NCBI GenBank assembly: GCA_937981555.1
Contig: CALJOK010000029.1
Coordinates: 62,001 to 126,000, forward strand
Length of the DNA stretch: 64,000 nt
From: an uncultured Saprospiraceae bacterium
Lineage (GTDB): Bacteria > Bacteroidota > Bacteroidia > Chitinophagales > Saprospiraceae
Direction: 5' to 3'
In this document: positions 25,424-33,395 of the stretch, in pieces
How the letters are laid out: every line of letters begins with the position of its first letter
Numbering within the stretch: position 1 is the stretch's first letter
Translations under genes and position numbers: made by a program
Notes under the pieces: model-generated
Seen by the model: only the letters and a program-made list of their open reading frames with translations
Database searches by the model: none
Told to the model about the DNA's origin: nothing

Positions 25424-25768
25424 CTAGCTTGTGTAAATATCTGTTTTCTTGAATTTCTTAGCAAGTAAAGCATAAAAAATTGGACGGTGCTTAGTTCTAT
25501 TTTTAGAACCCATTTTTGCACATACGTCTAGAATGGCTTTGTCCAATTTTGGATCATCTTCCAATCCTAATTTTTTAATTAAGTAGTTATTTTTTACTCG
25601 ATCTCTTTCTGGCGCTTGAGCACAAGCTACTAGTTGAGAGTTCTTGTTGTAAATAGATGGACCTAGAGATTTAGCAACAGCTGTAACCAACTTCATGCTT
25701 ACTCCTTTGATTTCGTGTTTGTCCATTGATGCTTTGTACTTGACAATTAATTCATCAAATTTACTCAT
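25424..25768 (-). CDS. DUF2853-family protein
   Basis: 114 residues, small soluble helical protein. MSKFDELIVKYKASMDKHEIKGVSMKLVTAVAKSLGPSIYN, CAQAPERDRVKNNYLIKKLGLED and KHRPIFYALLAKKF match the DUF2853 pattern common in Bacteroidota and Proteobacteria. No reaction is known for the family. It appears monocistronic, with its own terminator and about 160 upstream bases. Confidence 0.88.
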   Translation of the reverse strand: MSKFDELIVKYKASMDKHEIKGVSMKLVTAVAKSLGPSIYNKNSQLVACAQAPERDRVKNNYLIKKLGLEDDPKLDKAILDVCAKMGSKNRTKHRPIFYALLAKKFKKTDIYTS

Positions 25769-25927
25769 TACGGATATGTTTAATTAGATGTTAAAAAATA
25801 ATAAAAGTGCTTTTTAAAAAGTCTTCTATGTTATCGCAGTAAACTTAATGTTTTTCTTTAAAAACTAAAACTATAATACTAAAATGTTTTCCACATTTTG
25901 TAAGTTTTTAAATATGTAAATGTATTG

Positions 25928-26518
25928 TTAGAATCGCTTACCAAACTTAATGAAAACCATAGAGAGTTCATCAGCAGATGTTTTGTTGTCATCAGAGAAT
26001 GATTTGATGTTTCGATCAAAATTTATAGCACCTTCAATAAAGAATTTTTGCTTGCGTCGTGGGAACCATTTATAACCTAATGTCACTCCAACAGCAGATC
26101 GATTTTTTTCTAGAGTAGATGCTCTGCCATAAATTTCTTGGTAAAGGTTTTCATAATTTTCTGCTTCCTTAGTTTCAAATTCTTGATGAAAATAAAACCC
26201 GAAGAAAATCCGATTAGAAAATTTATTAGGGAAAGGGTAAAATTTGATGGATGCTAATCCAGAGATGGATTGTTGTGAGAATCGCATTTTATCATCGGTA
26301 GATAAAAGAATGACTTGTGTGGTGTCGAGATAAATTTCATCAAAATTATATTTCACTCCAAATTCAAAACCGATTTTTTTGGTCGGCATTATTTCAAGGG
26401 AAATGTGTGGATCTTTATAAATCAAATTGAAAGCATCGATTTTAAATTCCGTTTTAACTTGTGCGCATAAAAGTGTTGGGAGAAGTAAAAGTATTACTCC
26501 CCAAAGTAAGGTCTTCAT
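25928..26518 (-). CDS. Secreted small outer-membrane beta-barrel-like protein
   Basis: 196 residues. Signal peptide about residues 1-19 ending LLCAQ, followed by alternating beta strands with a porin-like rhythm (ISLEIMPTKKIGFEFGVKYNF, GLASIKFYPFPNKFSNRIFFGFYFHQEF, VGVTLGYKWFPRRKQKFFIEGAINFDRN) and a C-terminal FGKRF ending in Phe. It resembles DUF3575-type or other small Bacteroidota barrels, but no exact family is assigned. It may form one unit with the upstream papain-like lipoprotein gene, 105 bases away. Confidence 0.7.
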   Translation of the reverse strand: MKTLLWGVILLLLPTLLCAQVKTEFKIDAFNLIYKDPHISLEIMPTKKIGFEFGVKYNFDEIYLDTTQVILLSTDDKMRFSQQSISGLASIKFYPFPNKFSNRIFFGFYFHQEFETKEAENYENLYQEIYGRASTLEKNRSAVGVTLGYKWFPRRKQKFFIEGAINFDRNIKSFSDDNKTSADELSMVFIKFGKRF

Positions 26519-26623
26519 CTTAAGTTGGATTTAATTTTTTTTTAGAAAAGTACTGTTATGAATTTGATGCGACGAGTTAATTAATTGCTGCCCGCAGGAT
26601 GTATTTTATTTTCTTTTAAAATC

Positions 26624-27361
26624 CTATTTAGTTATGATTGGAATTTCTTTTCCAGTCTTCCAATATTCTAAGAGTGTTAAATTGGTGGAGACTTTTGCAA
26701 TATAAAAATGGCGGAAACTATTGAGAACAGGAGACTTTGCAGCATTTTCAATAATGACTTCAGCAGGCGATCCATAATTAGCATGAATGAAAAGTAAATG
26801 TTTTTTTCTTTTTAGTAAAAATCCAACATGATTCACGTCGAGTCCAACAAAATAAATTCCATTTGATAAATTCGTTTTTATTTTTTCTAAACAAATTTCA
26901 AAATCATCATTTTTTATTTTTAAAATTGGTTCTCCCACACTTAGTGTTTTGGCCTCATGAATTGGAAGTTGTTGTGCTAACTTATATCTATTCAAATTAA
27001 ATCCAAGATGTTTTAAGGTAGTAGAAACAAAATACCCGCAAGCAATATTTCCTTCGTTTGGAACATCCGTGTGACCATTAAAATCCCAAGGTGTTCCATA
27101 CCAAAATGGAAAAATTTTATTGATTAAAACTTCTTCCAAAAAAATAGAAAGACTGTCTGTGTTGTATTTTTCTTTTTTAATTTTTTGACAAGTCTCTAAG
27201 TAGGAAATTTCCAAAGGGATAGTGTCGATATTTAATTTTTTAAAATCAATGATTTCAATTGGAAGTTGATCAGTAGTTTTGGAAGTCTCTTTTCTATTTT
27301 CACTTAAAGAACAATTATGAAAGAATAGAATCGTGAAAACTACAAGAGTCAATTTTACCAT
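26624..27361 (-). CDS. Papain-like (NlpC/P60-type) lipoprotein
   Basis: 245 residues. A hydrophobic N-terminus ends FHNC, so Cys17 may be lipidated, although His at -2 is unusual. Residues 85-200 look like a cysteine-peptidase fold: FPFWYGTPWDFNGHTDVP, then nucleophile candidate Cys108 in NIACGYFVSTTLKHLGF, His178 in LDVNHVGFLL, and His193-Ala-Asn195 in FIHANYGS. NlpC/P60 enzymes cut peptidoglycan peptides or act as amidases. The match is by motif pattern only, so the substrate is unproven. Confidence 0.6.
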   Translation of the reverse strand: MVKLTLVVFTILFFHNCSLSENRKETSKTTDQLPIEIIDFKKLNIDTIPLEISYLETCQKIKKEKYNTDSLSIFLEEVLINKIFPFWYGTPWDFNGHTDVPNEGNIACGYFVSTTLKHLGFNLNRYKLAQQLPIHEAKTLSVGEPILKIKNDDFEICLEKIKTNLSNGIYFVGLDVNHVGFLLKRKKHLLFIHANYGSPAEVIIENAAKSPVLNSFRHFYIAKVSTNLTLLEYWKTGKEIPIITK

Positions 27362-27485
27362 TTCAATTTTTTTAATAGTTTGCGGATGTCTCCCCGAAAT
27401 AAAAATTAATTCAGTTTAAATTTTTAATGAAAAAAAATCAAAAAGAAACCAACCAACTTGTTAACTTCGCGAAAAAAAATCAAAC

Positions 27486-28268
27486 ATGAAGTACGAAAAT
27501 ATTTTAGCGAAAAATGTTAGAGGAATTGTAACCTTAACCATAAACCGAGAGAAGGCAATGAATGCATTAAACAAGCATGTCTTTAATGAGTTGGAACATT
27601 TCTTTGCAGTATCTGCTCCAAAGAAAAAAAACTTAAAAGGTATCATCATCACAGGGGCAGGGGAGAAGGCATTTGTTGCAGGAGCAGACATCAAGGAATT
27701 TTTAGATTTCAAAGGTGATGATGCTATGGACGTTTCTGCAAGAGGTCAAGGTGTTTTTGATTTGATAGAAAAATTTTCTAAACCAGTTATTGCTGCGGTA
27801 AATGGTTTTGCATTGGGAGGAGGATGCGAATTAGCAATGGCTTGCCACATGAGAATCGCAAGTGACCGAGCAAGATTTGGCCAGCCAGAAGTTAATCTTG
27901 GAATTATTCCTGGCTACGGTGGAACGCAGCGATTGCCACAATTGATTGGTCGAGGTCGAGCGTTAGAATATTTGATGACTGGAGATATGATTGGAGCAGA
28001 AGATGCTTATCGAATGGGGTTAGTGAACCACGTGGTGCCTCATGGAGAAGAAGTGAAGAAAGCAAAAGAGATTATCGAGAAGATCGCTTCAAAAGCACCA
28101 ATTGCAGTTGCTAAGATTATCGAATGTGTGGATGATGCATACAATGGAGTATTGGATGGATTTGATTCGGAAGTTAGATCCTTTGGTGCCGTTGCTCATT
28201 CTGAAGATTTTAAGGAAGGAGCTAGTGCATTTGTAGAAAGAAGAAAAGCAGAATTTAAGGGAAAATAA
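27486..28268 (+). CDS. Enoyl-CoA hydratase/isomerase
   Basis: 260 residues, crotonase fold. The oxyanion-hole segment GEKAFVAGADIKEF and NGFALGGGCELAMACHMRIAS are present. The two catalytic Glu positions are seen in GGGCELAMACH and QPEVNLGIIPGYGGTQRLPQLIGR, as in active hydratases. It adds water to trans-2-enoyl-CoA in fatty-acid or amino-acid oxidation. No other beta-oxidation gene adjoins. It is probably a single-gene unit with an imperfect terminator-like hairpin after it. Confidence 0.93.
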   Translation: MKYENILAKNVRGIVTLTINREKAMNALNKHVFNELEHFFAVSAPKKKNLKGIIITGAGEKAFVAGADIKEFLDFKGDDAMDVSARGQGVFDLIEKFSKPVIAAVNGFALGGGCELAMACHMRIASDRARFGQPEVNLGIIPGYGGTQRLPQLIGRGRALEYLMTGDMIGAEDAYRMGLVNHVVPHGEEVKKAKEIIEKIASKAPIAVAKIIECVDDAYNGVLDGFDSEVRSFGAVAHSEDFKEGASAFVERRKAEFKGK

Positions 28269-28288
28269 TTTTCTCAATTTTAAATATT

Positions 28289-28325
28289 AAGGCTGTGAGT
28301 GCTTCGAGTGCTAATAGCCTTTTGT
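28289..28325 (+). terminator. Terminator-like hairpin after enoyl-CoA hydratase
   Basis: AAGGCT pairs with AGCCTT around an AGTGCT-rich loop and is followed by TTTTGTTTTTG. The stem is short, so termination is only likely. Confidence 0.5.
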
Positions 28326-28353
28326 TTTTGTTTGCAGAATTTTTCTAGAAAAA

Positions 28354-28390
28354 TTTGCATTACGATTTTATTATCGTATTTTTACGATAA
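28354..28390 (+). promoter_or_regulatory. arsR promoter with ArsR-type operator
   Basis: TTTG (28354-28357) stands 19 bases before TATTTTTA (28377-28384), close to the Bacteroidota TTTG/TAnnTTTG promoter. A perfect palindrome, TTATCGTA-TTTT-TACGATAA (28371-28390), overlaps the -7 box and ends 10 bases before the start codon. The same ATCGT-N6-ACGAT unit occurs before the next gene at 28750-28765, which suggests ArsR autoregulation plus control of the DUF6428 gene. Confidence 0.7.
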
Positions 28391-28400
28391 ATAATTCAGT

Positions 28401-28721
28401 ATGGCAGTTGCAAAGAAAAATTTGTTTACAGAAGAAGAGAATAGAATTGCAGATTTGGCAAAAGCAATCGCTCATCCTGCACGCGTATCTATATTGTTAT
28501 ATTTAATCAAAAAGAATAGTTGTGTCTGCGGGGATATTGTTGATGAATTGCCACTTTCGCAGTCAACGGTATCGCAGCATTTAAAAGAATTAAAACGAGT
28601 GGGGATTTTGCAAGGTGAAATTGAAGGAACTAAAACGTGCTATTGTATTAATCCAGAAGTATGGATGGAAATGGGAGGTTTGTTTAAAGGGTTGACGGAG
28701 AAGTTTACAGGTTGTTGTTAA
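28401..28721 (+). CDS. arsR: ArsR-family metalloregulator
   Basis: 106 residues, winged helix-turn-helix repressor. LAKAIAHPARVSILLYLIKKNSCVCGDIVDELPLSQSTVSQHLKELKRVGILQGEIEGTKTCYCINPEVW is the standard ArsR core. Six cysteines occur as three pairs: Cys41/Cys43 at the classical As(III)-binding helix, Cys80/Cys82 in the wing, and Cys105/Cys106 at the C-terminus. Release of DNA on As(III) or Sb(III) is therefore likely. An ATCGT-N6-ACGAT palindrome overlaps its promoter and recurs before the DUF6428 gene, so it probably controls both. Confidence 0.9.
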   Translation: MAVAKKNLFTEEENRIADLAKAIAHPARVSILLYLIKKNSCVCGDIVDELPLSQSTVSQHLKELKRVGILQGEIEGTKTCYCINPEVWMEMGGLFKGLTEKFTGCC

Positions 28722-28736
28722 AATAAAAAGATTTTT

Positions 28737-28767
28737 TTTGACTTTAATCATCGTTATTATACGATTA
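28737..28767 (+). promoter_or_regulatory. DUF6428 promoter with second ArsR-type operator
   Basis: TTTG (28737-28740) lies 19 bases before TACGATTA (28760-28767), a weak -7 match. The palindrome ATCGT-TATTAT-ACGAT (28750-28765) overlaps it and has the same half-sites and spacing as the arsR operator. Confidence 0.65.
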
Positions 28768-28798
28768 ATATATTTTATAAAATTAAAATTTATCAATT

Positions 28799-29308
28799 AT
28801 GAATACTGGAGAATTTCTTGAATTACTCAATCAAAATGAAGGCAAAGAATTGGTGTTTGAATACAAACAAAATGAATTTGTGCCTGCAGCTTACCACATC
28901 ACAGAGATAAAAAGTAAGCATATCGATTCAGTTGACTGTGGCGGGATTGCGCATTCTTATGATGAGACAGTTGTGCAACTTTGGATTAGTGGAGAAGAGG
29001 AAAAGGATAGAGCAATGGAAACAGAAAAGGCATTAAAAATTTTTAACATCGTTGATGCGAAGACTGCACTCAAAAGAGATACACCTATTTATTTCGAATG
29101 GGGACATGGAGATTTATTGACTTCAGTTTATAAGGTGCAAGCATTAGAAAATACGGATGAAAAAATTGTAGTTAAATTATTTGTTCCAGCAACAGCTTGC
29201 AAACCAAGAGTTGCTTTGGAAATGGCGCAAGGAAATAGCGAAGGATGCTGTGGAAGTCCTGCGACTGGAATGGTTGAATTAGAACAAGCAGCACGAAAGT
29301 GTTGTTAA
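28799..29308 (+). CDS. DUF6428-family cysteine-rich protein, likely arsenic-responsive
   Basis: 169 residues, cytoplasmic, no signal peptide. It resembles the DUF6428 proteins found beside arsR genes in Bacteroidota. Eight cysteines include VDCGGIAHS, a PATACKPRVALEM segment, SEGCCGSPATG and a terminal RKCC, so soft-metal binding is plausible. The biochemical role is not established. A metal-sequestering or ars accessory function is inference from the cysteines, the ArsR-type operator 33 bases upstream of its start and the ArsN-like gene that follows. Confidence 0.72.
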   Translation: MNTGEFLELLNQNEGKELVFEYKQNEFVPAAYHITEIKSKHIDSVDCGGIAHSYDETVVQLWISGEEEKDRAMETEKALKIFNIVDAKTALKRDTPIYFEWGHGDLLTSVYKVQALENTDEKIVVKLFVPATACKPRVALEMAQGNSEGCCGSPATGMVELEQAARKCC

Positions 29309-29309
29309 T

Positions 29310-29424
29310 ATTTTTGCCGTAGATTTTGCCGCAGATTTTGCCGATTATTTAAGATATTTATGATTGACGAGCGTCATAGAATATATAGGATCATAAAAAT
29401 CATAATAGTCATTAAAACCTGCGG
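29310..29424. repeat. Intergenic inverted repeat with TTTTGCCG iterations
   Basis: TTTTTGCCG is repeated three times as TTTTGCCGYAGA-type units on the left, and the right end reads CCTGCGGCAAAAA. Inner parts pair as TATTTATGATTGAC with ATAATAGTCAT/ATCATAAAAATCAT. It lies between the DUF6428 and ArsN-like genes, 12 bases before the latter's ATG. Confidence 0.6.
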
Positions 29425-29436
29425 CAAAAAATAATA

Positions 29437-29922
29437 ATGAAAATCCGTCCCCTCCAACCTGAAGATTGGCCATCTATTCGACGAATTTATCAAGAAGGAA
29501 TCGAAACAGGATTTGCCACGTTTGAAACCGAAGTTCCCGACTGGGAAATTTGGAATGCTAAATTCTTACCTACTTGCAGAATCATTTTAGAAGAGGAAAA
29601 TAAAATTTTAGGATGGGCTGTTTTATCTCCCGTCTCAAAAAGGTATGTGTACAGAGGAGTTGCCGAAGTAACTATTTATCGAGATTTGAAATGTACCCAT
29701 AAAGGAATTGGTTCCGTCTTAATGTCAGCATTAATTGAATGTTCAGAAGAAGAAAATTTTTGGACTTTGCAATCCAGTATTTTTCCAGAAAACAAACCAA
29801 GTCTTTACTTACATGAAAAATTTGGTTTTAGAGTCATCGGAAAACGAGAGCGAATAGCACAGCGCAATGGAAAATGGAAGGATACAATTTTTATGGAACG
29901 TAGAAGTTCTATTGTTGATTGA
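29437..29922 (+). CDS. ArsN-like GNAT acetyltransferase (phosphinothricin/arsinothricin type)
   Basis: 161 residues. IYQEGIETGFATFETEVPDWEIWNAKF, GWAVLSPVSKRYVYRGVAEVTIY, HKGIGSVLMSALIECSEEENFWTLQSSIFPENKPSLYLHEKFGFRVIGKRERIAQRNGKWKDTIFMERRS is the typical layout of the PAT/ArsN1 group. These N-acetylate phosphinothricin or the arsenical antibiotic arsinothricin. Its position after arsR and DUF6428 favours the arsenical reading. A long inverted repeat separates it from DUF6428, so co-transcription is uncertain. Confidence 0.78.
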   Translation: MKIRPLQPEDWPSIRRIYQEGIETGFATFETEVPDWEIWNAKFLPTCRIILEEENKILGWAVLSPVSKRYVYRGVAEVTIYRDLKCTHKGIGSVLMSALIECSEEENFWTLQSSIFPENKPSLYLHEKFGFRVIGKRERIAQRNGKWKDTIFMERRSSIVD

Positions 29923-29947
29923 TAGTCAATGACTTATACAACTGGTT

Positions 29948-29977
29948 TTTGCTTTTATGAAAAAAAGCGTACTTTTG
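29948..29977 (+). promoter_or_regulatory. Bacteroidota-type promoter of the SPOR gene
   Basis: TTTG (29948-29951) is followed 18 bases later by TACTTTTG (29970-29977), an exact match to the TAnnTTTG -7 box. The start codon at 30053 leaves a leader of about 70 bases. Confidence 0.65.
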
Positions 29978-30052
29978 TAGTTGAAAAATTAAACATATTA
30001 GATTCCCATTTCCCCAGAAGGAAAATAAAGGGAGACCGTAAAATTTTAAAAC

Positions 30053-31213
30053 ATGGCTTACGACGTAGCTTCTAGCATAAATGAGTTGCTATTTGAAAAG
30101 AACTCAGTTATTGTACCTGGCTTTGGTGGGTTTGAACTTCAAAAACAACCTGCCAATATTGATCATATTAAATCAACTATTTCTCCTCCGAATAAGGTTC
30201 CGTCTTTCAATAAAAATTTGACAATCAACGATGGTATTTTGGTAGATTATATTCAAAATCAAAATAAATGTACGCTAGAACAAGCCAATAAAATTGTAAC
30301 AGATTTTGTAGCTGAAGTGGAAGGTAAAATTGAGAAAAAAGAAATTGTTGAGTTTCCTAAGGTCGGAAGAATTTATAAAGACTATAATAAATCACTTCAG
30401 TTTTTACCATACGATACTAATTTTAATGTAGATGCTTTTGGCTTGCCGACTATTGAGATTCATCCTTTTTCGAGAAGTGAATCTGTCAAAAAAGAAACGG
30501 CTACAGTTGCTGCTGCATCTCTTGATTTGACCAACGCACCTGTTGAAACTCCTAAGGTCAAAACTCCCATCATTGAAGAACCAATTCCAGAACCAAAACC
30601 AATCCGCGAAGAAATCAGAGTGGGAGGAATTCCGGTGGAGGAAAATAAAGGTTTTAGATGGGCGCAATTCACGATTCCATTAATAATTTTGACTTCAGTT
30701 GTTTTGATTGCTTCAAGTTACTTTTTGTTTAGAGGCGATAAACAGCAAACTGCAAATGGAAATCAAAGTGCTGCTTCTATGGCGGTCAATGATGATAAAA
30801 AAATAAATACAGCTCCTTCAATCGAAGATGCTGAAATCACTACTTTACCAGACGATTCTGAGTCAGAAAATGACCAACGGTTAGAAGATGATATCTCTGC
30901 TGGAAATTCCTCCTCATCTGAGATGGAAGATCCGATAGATGATTCAAAAGGAAGTTCAAGCACTTCTAATAGTTCCATTGGTGAAAATGAATGTATTATT
31001 ATTGTTGGCCAATTCGGAAGTAAAGAGAATGTCAATAGAATGATTCGAAAGCTGGAAGGCGATGGATATGAATCATATGAAGGTTGGAGTGACGAGAAAA
31101 AATTGAAAACTGTTGGGGTAAGATTTATCTACTCAAGTAATAGTAAAAAAGAAAGAATGCTTCGCAAAATTAGATCTAAATATCATCCCGATGCTTGGAT
31201 TCTAAGCGAGTAA
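30053..31213 (+). CDS. HU-CCDC81 and SPOR domain membrane protein
   Basis: 386 residues. Residues about 1-125 form the bacterial HU-CCDC81 pair (MAYDVASSINELLFEKNSVIVPGFGGFELQKQ, VEFPKVGRIYKDY). A Pro/Glu-rich linker, a transmembrane helix (about 207-226) and an acidic Ser-rich periplasmic stretch follow. A SPOR domain closes the protein (about 313-386, ECIIIVGQFGSKENVNRMIRKLEGDGYESY). SPOR domains bind denuded peptidoglycan at division sites, so this is a likely divisome or envelope-scaffold protein joining a cytoplasmic HU-like part to the septum. A well-matched promoter lies upstream and a terminator follows. Confidence 0.9.
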   Translation: MAYDVASSINELLFEKNSVIVPGFGGFELQKQPANIDHIKSTISPPNKVPSFNKNLTINDGILVDYIQNQNKCTLEQANKIVTDFVAEVEGKIEKKEIVEFPKVGRIYKDYNKSLQFLPYDTNFNVDAFGLPTIEIHPFSRSESVKKETATVAAASLDLTNAPVETPKVKTPIIEEPIPEPKPIREEIRVGGIPVEENKGFRWAQFTIPLIILTSVVLIASSYFLFRGDKQQTANGNQSAASMAVNDDKKINTAPSIEDAEITTLPDDSESENDQRLEDDISAGNSSSSEMEDPIDDSKGSSSTSNSSIGENECIIIVGQFGSKENVNRMIRKLEGDGYESYEGWSDEKKLKTVGVRFIYSSNSKKERMLRKIRSKYHPDAWILSE

Positions 31214-31252
31214 AGAAGTTTTGGATAAAACACTTTCCTAAACATCGATTTT

Positions 31253-31292
31253 AAAGCGCGTAGCAAAACTGTTGTTTTGCTGCGCCTTTTTT
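31253..31292 (+). terminator. Rho-independent terminator of SPOR gene
   Basis: GCGCGTAGCAAAAC pairs with GTTTTGCTGCGC, followed by CTTTTTTATT. It lies about 40 bases after the stop. The convergent VanW gene ends nearby at 31339. Confidence 0.8.
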
Positions 31293-31338
31293 ATTTATCG
31301 CAGATTAAATTTAATATGTGAAAATCTGGGGGAAACTT

Positions 31339-32052
31339 TTACAAGTTTTTGTAAAAGTTTTGAGAACAGATTTCCTTTTTTCCATTTCTTTGGCGAGTAA
31401 CTTTCACTTGTTTCCCTTTTTCTTTTTTTTCAATAAAAAATTCCAAATCACATTTTTCAATTGATTGTTTAGCGCACAGATAAATTAAAATCTCTTCTTC
31501 AAATATCTCAAACTGAAACGAAATCGGAAAATCAAAACTATTCATAAATCTCAAATCCTTGTGTCCATATACAACTGTCGCGTCTGACCCCATCGGAGTG
31601 TATCGACTTGTATCTGTATAAATATCTAAACTATGTGGATGTCTTTCCAAAATTTCCAAACCTGCTTCCAAAACTAGATAGTACATAATTCCACTTAATT
31701 GGCAAAGTCCACCTCCATAATCTAAATCCAATTTATTACCGACTAAGTTGCGGCCTTTTTTAAAACCATTTTGAGACGTTGGTGAAGGAATCAAATGCCA
31801 GTAGGAAAAAATTTGTTGAGGTAAGATTTCTATATTTTCAATATGCTGTATCGCAAGTCGCAGGTTGTGTTTTTTATTTTCTGAAAAATCATTTTTGCGA
31901 ATTGGTTGACTCATCGAGAATTGTCGAGGGAGGATTTTTTTTGGAGCATCCTTTTTTACCAAAGAGAAATAGCGAAAGGAGAGAACATCTTTTACGCAAG
32001 TAAAAAGTATTCGAAGTTGAAGACGAAAATATGGAGGAATGAGTTTTTTCAA
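31339..32052 (-). CDS. VanW-family protein
   Basis: 237 residues, cytoplasmic by sequence. The family core is NLRLAIQHIENIEILPQQIFSYWHLIPSPTSQNGFKKGRNLVGNKLDLDYGGGLCQLSGIMYYLVLEAGLEILERHPHSLDIYTDTSRYTPMGSDATVVYGHKDLRFMN. VanW occurs in some vancomycin-resistance clusters, but the family is widespread and its reaction is unknown. The downstream methyltransferase gene on the same strand is 47 bases away. No van genes are present, so no resistance role is implied. Confidence 0.9.
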   Translation of the reverse strand: MKKLIPPYFRLQLRILFTCVKDVLSFRYFSLVKKDAPKKILPRQFSMSQPIRKNDFSENKKHNLRLAIQHIENIEILPQQIFSYWHLIPSPTSQNGFKKGRNLVGNKLDLDYGGGLCQLSGIMYYLVLEAGLEILERHPHSLDIYTDTSRYTPMGSDATVVYGHKDLRFMNSFDFPISFQFEIFEEEILIYLCAKQSIEKCDLEFFIEKKEKGKQVKVTRQRNGKKEICSQNFYKNL

Positions 32053-32099
32053 AGATTATCTAATTATGAATTAGAACCTTATATGGTTCTAAAAAAAAA

Positions 32100-32789
32100 T
32101 CATGTTGAAGTTTTTTTCTTTAGAAATACAAAATGATACGAAGCCCATTTTTTCAAAAAAGATTTACATAACCAAGAATCTATTTTCCTGAAAAATGAGC
32201 GCAAAGAAACAGGTACTCGATGAATTGGAAAAATCAAAACACCTTCATACCCTTCCATTTCAAATAAACCACCAGTCAGTTGCTGAATAGAATTGACATC
32301 CAAAGCAGTATTTCCATGCCATCCGTCCTTTTGATAATTAATTAATTCTCTTCGAGTCTTTGATGGAAAATCAAAAATCAAAATCCCATTCGGTTTTAAA
32401 ATCCGATGCGCTTCTCGAATCGTTTTTTGAATCGTCTCTAAATCCAAATGCATAAAAACATGCAAACTATAAATAGCTTCGAAAGAACTTTTATCAAAAG
32501 GCATTTTCGAAATATCACTTACCGTCAAATGATGATGAGGAAATTTTGTTTTTGCCTCCCCAAGCATGCCTTCGCTAAAATCAACTCCATTTTCCGCAAA
32601 ATCCAAGAAACGTCCAGTTCCACAACCCATATCCAAAATTGATTTTTTTGAAAGAAGACCCAACCTTCGCACTAAAATTTGTCGTTCCTGAAAGTGAAGG
32701 TACTGTCCATAAGAGTTATTAAAGCGGTCATCATCATATTCTGAAGCCAATTGGTTGTAGTAATTTTTTATAGCCGTTTTTTCTTCCAT
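32100..32789 (-). CDS. Class I SAM-dependent methyltransferase
   Basis: 229 residues. Motif I is SILDMGCGTGRFLDFAENGVDFSEGMLGEAKTKF. The loop SDISKMPFDKSSFEAIYSLHVFMHLDLETIQKTIREAHRILKPNGILIFDFPS is typical of the Methyltransf_11/UbiE-like group. The substrate is unknown. It is transcribed before the VanW gene, 47 bases away on the same strand, so the two probably act in one unit. It is divergent from kdsA across a 600-base gap. Confidence 0.87.
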   Translation of the reverse strand: MEEKTAIKNYYNQLASEYDDDRFNNSYGQYLHFQERQILVRRLGLLSKKSILDMGCGTGRFLDFAENGVDFSEGMLGEAKTKFPHHHLTVSDISKMPFDKSSFEAIYSLHVFMHLDLETIQKTIREAHRILKPNGILIFDFPSKTRRELINYQKDGWHGNTALDVNSIQQLTGGLFEMEGYEGVLIFPIHRVPVSLRSFFRKIDSWLCKSFLKKWASYHFVFLKKKTST

Positions 32790-33145
32790 TTTTATAAAAA
32801 AAATTGAATTTGGTAAGAGAATTTAAAACCGAAAATATATTTTTTGAAACTTAAGTTTTGTGAATTATAGTTGGAATTTATTTTAATTAAGAAATTAAAT
32901 TCTGTTTTAGGTAATTGGTAAGTTTGTATTTGGAATTTTATTCCGATAAAAAGCTTTTTTTAGCGAACTATTCAATCTACATTTGTGTTATAATTACAAA
33001 ATATATAAAGCAATATCTGAAAAGCAGAAAATTGCTTCATTCGTTCAAAAATGAGAAAATTCTTGGTCTTGAAAATTTTCTAAATTAAATTTTTAAGAAT
33101 CTAAATACGATAGTAGGTTTGTAATGTTTATGAAAACTTAAAATG

Positions 33146-33235
33146 GTCTTATTCTCGCAAAGGCGTAAAGGTTTATTGAAAAGAATCAATCGAATTTTAT
33201 ACTTTACAACTAAGCGTTTTTGCGAGAGTAAAATT
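33146..33235. repeat. Imperfect inverted repeat in divergent gap
   Basis: TTCTCGCAAAGGCG...GTAAAGG on the left mirrors CTTTAC...GCGTTTTTGCGAGAG on the right, around about 30 bases. Unlike the others it lies in a divergent, promoter-bearing gap. Confidence 0.55.
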
Positions 33236-33293
33236 TTTCTTCCCAAAAACACATTTCAAAAATAACATATATTTTCGTTTAAATGAAGTATTG

Positions 33294-33301
33294 TATTTTT
33301 G
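33294..33301 (+). promoter_or_regulatory. Possible kdsA -7 promoter box
   Basis: TATTTTTG fits TAnnTTTG. An upstream TTTTCG (33272-33277) is an imperfect -33 box at 17-20 bases. The call is weak because the region is very AT-rich. Confidence 0.35.
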
Positions 33302-33395
33302 GAAAAGTGAAGCTAAAATACGAATTCTAAATTTTCAAGATTTATAATTCGTGGTTCACTTAATCTAATTTTCTTAATTACAAACCTAACAAACG

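Larger units (their letters stand above)
32790..33395. other. Large AT-rich intergenic region, no gene found
   Basis: 606 bases between the divergent methyltransferase and kdsA genes. I see no coding frame with recognisable content. It holds the inverted repeat at 33146-33235, several short A/T palindromes (for example AGAAAATTC/GAAAATTTTC near 33055-33085), and a possible promoter at 33294-33301 (TATTTTTG), about 95 bases before kdsA. Confidence 0.5.

Noticed and set aside
29310-29424. Three TTTTGCCG units considered as a CRISPR-like array
   Set aside because: The units are only about 12 bases apart with no spacers and no cas genes nearby; they belong to one arm of an inverted repeat.
31339-32052. 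VanW protein considered as a vancomycin-resistance gene
   Set aside because: No vanHAX or vanRS genes nearby, and the family is widespread outside resistance clusters.
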